NCBI GenBank assembly: GCA_965649105.1
Contig: CBFGJP010000051.1
Coordinates: 1-18,984, forward strand
DNA from: JAOAFX01 sp965649105
Lineage (GTDB): Bacteria; Hydrothermota; Tepidihabitantia; SM23-42; JAOAFX01
Direction of reading: 5' to 3'
Length of the DNA stretch: 18,984 bases
Numbering within the stretch: the stretch's first letter is position 1; every line of letters starts with the position of its first letter. The position numbers and the translations under genes are program-made. Under the pieces are notes generated by a model. It had not been told where the DNA came from, searched no databases, and was given only the letters and a program-made list of their open reading frames with translations. Shown here piece after piece: positions 13,539 to 18,984 of this stretch.

Positions 13539-14608
13539 TAAAACTTAATGACCTTTTACATACGCAGGTAAACAGTCGTGCCTCCGATCTGATATTGAAA
13601 GTTGGTTCACCACCAATATTGAGAATTAATGGTGACCTTACCAGTCTTGAAGTCCCACCGCTTACGGCGATTGATATTGAATCAGGGCTTATTGAAATGC
13701 TCAAGAAAGAACAGATCGAGGAATACAAAAAAAATAATGAACTTGACCTATCCTACGAAATGACCGGAGTTGCTCGATTCCGGGTCAATCTATTCAGACA
13801 GAAAGGTAATATTGGTGCGGTATTCAGATTAATTCCCGAAAAAATTCCAACAATTGATGAACTCGGTTTTCCACAAATTTTGAAAGACATGGCAATGAGG
13901 CCGAGAGGTTTGATTGTTGTGACCGGTCCTTCAGGATGTGGGAAATCAACGACCCAAGCCGCATTGATTGATTATCGAAACGAAAATGACAATTGCCATA
14001 TTGTCACCGTCGAAGACCCCATAGAATTCATTCATAAGAATAAAAAGGCACTCCTCACCCAGCGTGAGGTAGGGAGAGACACACATTCGTTTGCTAATGC
14101 GTTAAAGTTTGTGCTCAGGCAGGACCCCGATGTAATTCTTGTAGGTGAAATGCGTGATCTGGAAACAATTTCTCTGGCAATTACGGCCGCCGAAACCGGA
14201 CATCTCGTCATTACAACCCTTCACACTGCGGATTCTGTATCAACGATTGACCGTATTATTGATGTCTTTCCACCCCATCAACAGAACCAGATAAGAATGC
14301 AGTTATCATTGAACCTTCTGGCGATATTCGCCCAAAATTTAATAAAACGGGCGGATGGCAAGGGTCGTATTGCTGCCTATGAACTATTAATTGCTACAGG
14401 GAGTGTTCGGAATTTGATCCGGGAAGCGAAAATCCATCAATTGTTATCCATCCTGCAGACTTCACAACAACAGGGAATGATAACTTTCGATGCCTGTCTT
14501 GCTAATTTTGTAAAAAAGAATCTTGTTTCTATCAAGGATGCTGAAGCCAAGGCATTAAACCCTGATACATTTCACAAGGAGATTGAATCATTAACCCAGG
14601 GTAAATAG
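13535..14608 (+). CDS. PilT/PilU-type ATPase, second copy
   Basis: A 357-residue paralogue of the preceding gene with the same architecture: SDLILKVGSPPILRINGDL at the N-terminus, Walker A GPSGCGKST (131-139), Asp box TVEDPIEFIH, Walker B DVILVGEMRD, His box AAETGHLVITTLHT, and NLIREAKIHQL near the C-terminus. The Walker A loop has Ser and Cys where the first copy has Thr and Ser, and the following residues differ (TQAALIDYR). The C-terminal QQQGMITFDACLANFVKKN resembles the PilU-type ending, so it may be a PilU-like partner that works with PilT; this is inference. All catalytic residues are present. It is coupled to the first copy by an ATGA overlap and its TAG shares one base with the GTG of recG. 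Confidence 0.9.
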   Translation: MIKLNDLLHTQVNSRASDLILKVGSPPILRINGDLTSLEVPPLTAIDIESGLIEMLKKEQIEEYKKNNELDLSYEMTGVARFRVNLFRQKGNIGAVFRLIPEKIPTIDELGFPQILKDMAMRPRGLIVVTGPSGCGKSTTQAALIDYRNENDNCHIVTVEDPIEFIHKNKKALLTQREVGRDTHSFANALKFVLRQDPDVILVGEMRDLETISLAITAAETGHLVITTLHTADSVSTIDRIIDVFPPHQQNQIRMQLSLNLLAIFAQNLIKRADGKGRIAAYELLIATGSVRNLIREAKIHQLLSILQTSQQQGMITFDACLANFVKKNLVSIKDAEAKALNPDTFHKEIESLTQGK

Positions 14609-16689
14609 TGCAAAAAAAACAGTTTTTAAGACTTGACAGCCCGGTTCAATATATAAAAGGAATCGGTCCGAAAAGGTCATATTATTTCAAAAAATTAAAC
14701 ATTGAGAATGTAAAAGACCTTCTATTTTTAGTTCCACACCGGTATCTTGATTATTCTAATGTCTTGAAAATTAAAGACTTAAAAATAAATGACGAAGCAA
14801 CGGTCGTCGGAAGGATTTATCTCGTTGAGATAAAAAAAGCAAAACGCAGGGGAGAAATGGTCAATGTTTTACTTCGTGATGAGACCGGAAGTGTTGTTTT
14901 GCGTTGGTTTAATCGTCCGGATTTAAAGAATAAATTCAAAATTGGCGACTGGTTGATAGTTTCAGGAAAAGTAACATTTTTCTACAACAAACAATTTATC
15001 AATCCCATTTATGAAATTATTGGGGATGAAAATTCAGTCCCTGATAAAATCGGTGGGACAATAATTCCTATATACCCCCTGACAGAAGGTTTGGGATTAT
15101 GGGATATAAGACGGGCGATGAATATTGCCATTGAACTATGCCTTGATGAAATTGTTGAATCGATCCCTGAATATCTGATCCAAAAAAATGGGCTACCCCC
15201 ATTAAAAAAGGCATTGAAGGATTTACATTTTCCTCCGACGATTGAAAGTGCCAAAAAAGCACGTCAGCGACTCGTTTACGATGAGTTCTTCTTTTTTGAA
15301 CTTGCTCTTGCCCGAAGAAGATCAAAAATAAAAAGTCAGGAAGGCGTTTCCTTGAAACGTACTGGTAGATTTACGGACTTTTTTTTGGCTTCAATACATT
15401 TCAAACTCACTGAGGGGCAAAGAAATGTAATTAATGAAATTACTATAGACTTAGCAAAATCCAAACCTATGAATCGCCTACTTCAGGGAGATGTTGGTTC
15501 AGGCAAGACTGTTGTTGCGCTATACGCCCTGCTTATTGCCGTGGAAAATGACTATCAAGGGGCGATGATGGTTCCCACCGAAATTCTGGCTGAACAGCAT
15601 TATATAAACTACCACCAACTACTGGAAAGGATTGGGGTGAAAGCCGTGCTTATAACAAGCAGTATAAAAGGCGCTGCCCGCGACGAGGTGGTAAATCAAA
15701 TTCAAAATGGCGAGGCAAAGATTATTTTTGGAACCCATGCCCTAATCGAAGAAGGGATAAATTTTAAAAATTTGGGTCTGGCAATCATAGATGAACAGCA
15801 CAGATTTGGTGTAATGCAGAGGGCAGCCCTCGTGAACAAGGGTGTGAATCCACATTTTCTTGTACTATCAGCCACCCCGATTCCCAGGACGATTGCATTA
15901 ACCCTATATGGTGACCTTGATATTTCTACATTGACTGAAAAACCTGCAGGCAGAGGCGAGGTGATAACGAAACTTTATTTTGAGCATGAAAAGATAAATT
16001 TGTACCGATTTATAAATTCTGAATTACTCAAAGGTCGGCAGGCATTTGTAGTATGCCCGATAATCGAAAAGTCAGAAAAACTGGAATTGAAGTCGGCAAA
16101 AGAAGTATATGAAGAAATCTGCCACACCTTTCCTAACTTTAGGGTCGGTTTAATACACGGAAAACTCAGCACCCAGGATAGGATAAATATAATGTCGGAT
16201 TTTCGGAGTGGCAAAATAAGTATCCTCGTTGCGACAACAGTAATTGAAGTTGGGGTTGACATTCCCAATGCAACAATTATGCTTATACTCCATCCTGAAA
16301 GGTTTGGGTTAGCACAACTGCATCAGTTAAGGGGAAGAATTGGTCGAGGTGCTGAAAAATCATATTGTTTTTTGATACTCAATAAGTTTGTTGTCCAAGA
16401 AACCTATGAACGGTTGGTTTTTTTTGAAAAAAATAATAATGGATTTGCATTAGCAAGAAAGGATATGCAATTAAGAGGACCTGGTGAAATATTGGGAAAA
16501 CGACAGCATGGTCTTCCGGATATAAAGATTGGCGACCTGGAACAAGATCAGGAAATTTTATTCCGGGCAAGGGATGATGCATTCGAAGTTGTTAACAAAG
16601 ATCCGGAGATTAAAATGCCGGAGCATTGGCCGATAAGGAAATATTTAAAGGAGTTTCAAAAAAGAGAAGATTTATTAAGGATAGGATAA
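14608..16689 (+). CDS. recG: ATP-dependent DNA helicase RecG
   Basis: RecG is a monomeric double-stranded DNA translocase that regresses stalled forks and processes R-loops and junctions. At 693 residues it is full length. The N-terminal SPVQYIKGIGPKRSYYFKKL and VPHRYLDYS lead into the OB-fold wedge (ATVVGRIYLVEIKKAKRRGE). The motor has motif I GDVGSGKT (294-301), TEILAEQHY, motif II DEQH (395-398) in IIDEQHRFGVMQR, motif III SATPIPRT, IHGKLS, VATTVIEVGVDIPNAT and the QLRGRIGRG motif VI. The C-terminal GFALARKDMQLRGPGEILGKRQHG is the typical RecG TRG-region end. The GTG start shares one base with the stop of the second pilT, indicating translational coupling. Confidence 0.98.
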   Translation: MQKKQFLRLDSPVQYIKGIGPKRSYYFKKLNIENVKDLLFLVPHRYLDYSNVLKIKDLKINDEATVVGRIYLVEIKKAKRRGEMVNVLLRDETGSVVLRWFNRPDLKNKFKIGDWLIVSGKVTFFYNKQFINPIYEIIGDENSVPDKIGGTIIPIYPLTEGLGLWDIRRAMNIAIELCLDEIVESIPEYLIQKNGLPPLKKALKDLHFPPTIESAKKARQRLVYDEFFFFELALARRRSKIKSQEGVSLKRTGRFTDFFLASIHFKLTEGQRNVINEITIDLAKSKPMNRLLQGDVGSGKTVVALYALLIAVENDYQGAMMVPTEILAEQHYINYHQLLERIGVKAVLITSSIKGAARDEVVNQIQNGEAKIIFGTHALIEEGINFKNLGLAIIDEQHRFGVMQRAALVNKGVNPHFLVLSATPIPRTIALTLYGDLDISTLTEKPAGRGEVITKLYFEHEKINLYRFINSELLKGRQAFVVCPIIEKSEKLELKSAKEVYEEICHTFPNFRVGLIHGKLSTQDRINIMSDFRSGKISILVATTVIEVGVDIPNATIMLILHPERFGLAQLHQLRGRIGRGAEKSYCFLILNKFVVQETYERLVFFEKNNNGFALARKDMQLRGPGEILGKRQHGLPDIKIGDLEQDQEILFRARDDAFEVVNKDPEIKMPEHWPIRKYLKEFQKREDLLRIG

Positions 16690-16696
16690 TTAACTG

Positions 16697-17848
16697 GTGA
16701 AAAGAATCAGATCTCATCCTTTAATTGACGAAGAAAAACAGCGGATTGCCCGCAGATATCACAATGAGCATTTATTTGTAAATATTATTTCTTCGGTGGC
16801 ATCGATAGCAATAATCATCTTAATCATTAAATTCCAAATTTCTCAAAAATTTTTTTACCTTATAACCGATTTAACTGATTCCCGCATTGTCCAAGCTTCC
16901 CTTTACTTCATTGCATTCTACTGCTTATATTTTCTGATCTCGCTGCCTTTCGGATTCTTTAGTGGATACAAGATTGAACATAAATACAATTTCTCCACCC
17001 AAACATTAAAAGAATGGGTTAAAGACCAAATAAAATCATTTTTTATTGGATTGATCCTGGGATTGGTTTTATTTGAAATCCTTTATTTTATAAACCTACG
17101 CTTCGTGCATTATTGGTGGTTTTATCTTTCAATTTTAATGATATTTTTCAGTATCGTGCTTGCAAATCTTTTTCCAATATTGATTCTGCCCTTATTTTAC
17201 AAAACGACGCCCCTGGAAGACGGTGATTTGAAAAATAGGATAAAAGAAATATGTGAAAAGGCAAAGATAAAGATTGAGGGGATATTTGTTATAAACCTGA
17301 GCAGTAAATCCACCAAGGCTAATGCCATGGTGGTCGGACTTTGTAATACAAAGAAGATTCTGTTGGGTGATACACTAATTTCCAAATACAGCGCAGATCA
17401 GGTCGTCGTGACCTTATGCCACGAGATAACCCATTATCAACAACACCATATCTGGTATTTGATTTTATGGAATTCCCTTATCACTATTACAGTCTTTTAT
17501 TTGTTCTATCTCGTTTATCCCGTGGCCTACAAAATCTTCGGGTTTAAAGACATATCCGATATTTCGGCATTTCCTGGCTTTATTCTGATCTTTACCCTAC
17601 TTGCTTTTCTCATAAAACCAATTAGTTCAGGCATCTCAAGATTTTATGAAAAAAAAGCTGATGAAGGTGCGCTTGATTTATCAAAAAATCCTCAGTCATT
17701 CATCGAGTTAATGGTACAATTATGTAACCAGGAATTTGCTATTGCCTATCCCAATCCATTGATTGAATTTTACAATTACTCTCATCCTTCAATCGGAAAA
17801 AGAATTCAATTTGCCGAGAGATTTCAAAAAGAAATAAACAATGCTTAA
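16697..17848 (+). CDS. M48 family metalloprotease, Ste24-like integral membrane protein
   Basis: A 383-residue zinc metalloprotease with several membrane segments (about 28-45, 66-90, 113-135, 139-165, 255-282 and 291-310). The catalytic HEITH is at 242-246 and the third zinc ligand is Glu318 in FYEKKADEGAL, with Asp322 conserved nearby. The segment GFFSGYKIEHKYNFSTQTLKEW resembles the N-terminal part of CAAX prenyl protease Ste24 rather than the shorter HtpX, so I place it in the M48A type. Bacterial members are thought to degrade membrane or misfolded proteins; no prenylated substrate is implied. It starts with GTG, 7 nt after recG, and overlaps the RluA-like gene by 8 bp. Confidence 0.88.
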   Translation: MKRIRSHPLIDEEKQRIARRYHNEHLFVNIISSVASIAIIILIIKFQISQKFFYLITDLTDSRIVQASLYFIAFYCLYFLISLPFGFFSGYKIEHKYNFSTQTLKEWVKDQIKSFFIGLILGLVLFEILYFINLRFVHYWWFYLSILMIFFSIVLANLFPILILPLFYKTTPLEDGDLKNRIKEICEKAKIKIEGIFVINLSSKSTKANAMVVGLCNTKKILLGDTLISKYSADQVVVTLCHEITHYQQHHIWYLILWNSLITITVFYLFYLVYPVAYKIFGFKDISDISAFPGFILIFTLLAFLIKPISSGISRFYEKKADEGALDLSKNPQSFIELMVQLCNQEFAIAYPNPLIEFYNYSHPSIGKRIQFAERFQKEINNA

Positions 17849-18689
17849 AAAAATAAATCTATCAAGGCGACTTTTTACCGTTATTGAAGAGTTGGCTGAA
17901 AAAAGGCTTGATTATGTAATTTCATTCTTTACTGATCTCTCCCGTAGAGAGGCAAAAGAGGTTGTGGAAAATGGACTGGTTCTTGTAAATAACAAACTTA
18001 TAACCTTTCCTTCAAAAAAGATAAAAAGGGGGGACAGAATAGTCATACTTGAGGCTGCTGAAGAACAAAATGGGGAACCGGAAATAATTTATGAAGATGA
18101 TCAAATAATGGTTATTAATAAACCTTCAAATTTGCTTACCGTAAAAATCGGGTCTGAAAAAGGATTTGCATTAAATGAAATTCTCCAGAAAAAAGGCAAG
18201 GAAGTTTATCCAGTCCACCGGCTTGACCGCGAGACAAGTGGGGCGATAATTTTTGCGAAAACGATAAAAGCGCGTGATTTTTTGATTGGCGAGTTCAAAA
18301 ATAGAAAGGTAAATAAAACATATATCGGAGTTGTAGAAGGAATCTTAAGTGCCAAAAGCGGTATTTTAAAAGGCGAGATCAAAAAGACAAAAGAATACGC
18401 CGAAACATACTATGAGGTTATAAAGACGCTAAAAAATGCAACATTATTGAAACTAATGCCCAAAACCGGCCGCACCCATCAGTTGAGATTACAGCTTGCC
18501 GATATAGGACATCCAGTGATTGGAGATAAAAAATATTACAATATAAAAAAAACCAGGATATTTTTTAATCGACAGGCTTTGCATTCTTATAAAATAAATT
18601 TTATCCATCCTGAAACAAAAAGATGGGTGTCTTTTACCGCACCCATCTGTGAAGATATAAAAAAATTAATTGATAAGCTGAGTCGCTAA
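17841..18689 (+). CDS. RluA family pseudouridine synthase
   Basis: A 282-residue RNA pseudouridine synthase. The N-terminal S4 RNA-binding domain (about 18-72) reads RLDYVISFFTDLSRREAKEVV and NGLVLVNNK. The catalytic domain has VINKPSNLLT, the active-site motif HRLDRETSG (126-134) with catalytic Asp129, a lysine- and tyrosine-containing NKTYIGVVEG and the GRTHQLRLQLADIGHPVIGD motif. S4-containing RluA proteins such as RluD and RluC modify 23S rRNA, and which uridine is targeted here cannot be read. The ATG lies inside the end of the protease gene. It is the last gene of the plus-strand unit and its TAA overlaps the stop of the convergent 48-residue gene; no hairpin terminator is seen. Confidence 0.93.
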   Translation: MLKKINLSRRLFTVIEELAEKRLDYVISFFTDLSRREAKEVVENGLVLVNNKLITFPSKKIKRGDRIVILEAAEEQNGEPEIIYEDDQIMVINKPSNLLTVKIGSEKGFALNEILQKKGKEVYPVHRLDRETSGAIIFAKTIKARDFLIGEFKNRKVNKTYIGVVEGILSAKSGILKGEIKKTKEYAETYYEVIKTLKNATLLKLMPKTGRTHQLRLQLADIGHPVIGDKKYYNIKKTRIFFNRQALHSYKINFIHPETKRWVSFTAPICEDIKKLIDKLSR

Positions 18690-18832
18690 AACCCCTGCTC
18701 TTCTTTTTTCTTTTTCTCCTCCATATTTTTTCTTATAATCTCCTCTCTTCTCTTTTTGTCTGCAGCCTGAAGAATTTGAGTTATAATCCAACCAATTATA
18801 ACAACTATTAGAATTATTAATATTATTTTCAT
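18686..18832 (-). CDS. 48-residue single-pass membrane microprotein
   Basis: A short ORF with strong expression signals. It starts MKIILIILIVVIIGW, a hydrophobic helix of about 20 residues (2-21), followed by a highly charged tail (ADKKRREEIIRKN, then MEEKKKKEEQGF) that is likely a cytoplasmic helix. An AAAAGGAG Shine-Dalgarno lies 8 nt before the ATG, and a TTGACT/TATAAT promoter with a 16 bp spacer lies just above. Its TAG overlaps the TAA of the convergent pseudouridine synthase gene. I do not recognise a family; the single helix plus basic/acidic tail resembles small regulatory or stabilising membrane proteins, without naming a partner. Confidence 0.78.
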   Translation of the reverse strand: MKIILIILIVVIIGWIITQILQAADKKRREEIIRKNMEEKKKKEEQGF

Positions 18833-18853
18833 TTTAGATTCTCCTTTTCGTAA

Positions 18854-18881
18854 ATTATATAAAAAATATCTTATAAGTCAA
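18854..18881 (-). promoter_or_regulatory. Promoter of the 48-residue membrane protein gene
   Basis: On the minus strand TTGACT (18881-18876), a 16 bp spacer and a perfect TATAAT (18859-18854). The ATG at 18832 is 21 nt below, with an AAAAGGAG Shine-Dalgarno inside the short leader. Confidence 0.72.
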
Positions 18882-18984
18882 TACTCCGATTTAAATCAAA
18901 AATAATCTTACCGAAAGTGGGTTATTTAATCAAAATAGAATATCTTACCCAACCACTTGAAAACATAGGCACCCCTGGATATAT
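18882..18984. other. Unassigned right-edge sequence
   Basis: An AT-rich stretch with no assignable gene. Two minus-strand frames are open from the window edge to stops near 18922 and 18926, and one plus-strand frame is open to the edge, so the 3' end of a minus-strand gene is possible. About 20 residues per frame are too few to choose. Confidence 0.3.

Noticed and set aside
13330..13728. Minus-strand 132-residue ORF across the two pilT genes
   Set aside because: It is antisense to strongly conserved ATPase sequence with no start signals.
18922..18984. 3' end of a minus-strand gene at the right edge
   Set aside because: Two minus frames and a plus frame are all open over this short piece and none has recognisable residues, so no CDS is called.

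Overview
The window is a densely packed, AT-rich stretch of bacterial chromosome with 21 protein genes (one cut by the left edge) and almost no intergenic space. I see no tRNA, rRNA, CRISPR array, insertion sequence or prophage gene. The content (Obg, RuvABC, YebC, DprA, RecG, CCA/poly(A) polymerase family enzyme, RluA, PilT) is chromosomal core. Two putative lipoproteins and two pilus-retraction ATPases suggest a diderm. My best guess is an uncultured lineage such as candidate division WOR-3/Stahlbacteria, but this is inference from gene style only.

Layout. Five minus-strand transcription units are followed by a long plus-strand unit. (1) 1395 to 1: a DUF1858 protein, a zinc-ribbon/Nudix/PanD fusion and a radical SAM enzyme that leaves the window. 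(2) 5078 to 1474: Obg, a HEAT-repeat protein, DprA, and a DUF1028-TPR protein. (3) 7990 to 5130: YebC, RuvC, RuvA, RuvB. (4) 10726 to 8437: a tRNA nucleotidyltransferase-like protein and a D-cysteine desulfhydrase/ACC deaminase-like PLP enzyme. (5) 11633 to 10788: RmlD. A lone small lipoprotein lies on the plus strand at 8123-8425, between units 3 and 4. From 11750 to 18689 the plus strand carries a lipoprotein, two tandem PilT ATPases, RecG, an Ste24-like M48 protease and an RluA-type pseudouridine synthase. A 48-residue membrane microprotein runs back toward it at 18832-18686.

Biology. Much of the window concerns DNA recombination and repair: RuvABC resolves Holliday junctions, RecG remodels forks, DprA loads RecA on incoming DNA, and PilT-type ATPases can drive pilus retraction for DNA uptake. 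The two most notable observations are as follows. First, a single 283-residue ORF joins a zinc-ribbon Nudix hydrolase to a complete-looking aspartate 1-decarboxylase (PanD) domain that keeps the Gly-Ser self-cleavage site. Second, eight sigma70-like promoters can be read by eye, all with exactly 16 bp between the hexamers. Four of them place the -10 box only 5-8 nt before a start codon that has no Shine-Dalgarno, which predicts leaderless mRNAs, while the other four precede genes with a strong Shine-Dalgarno.
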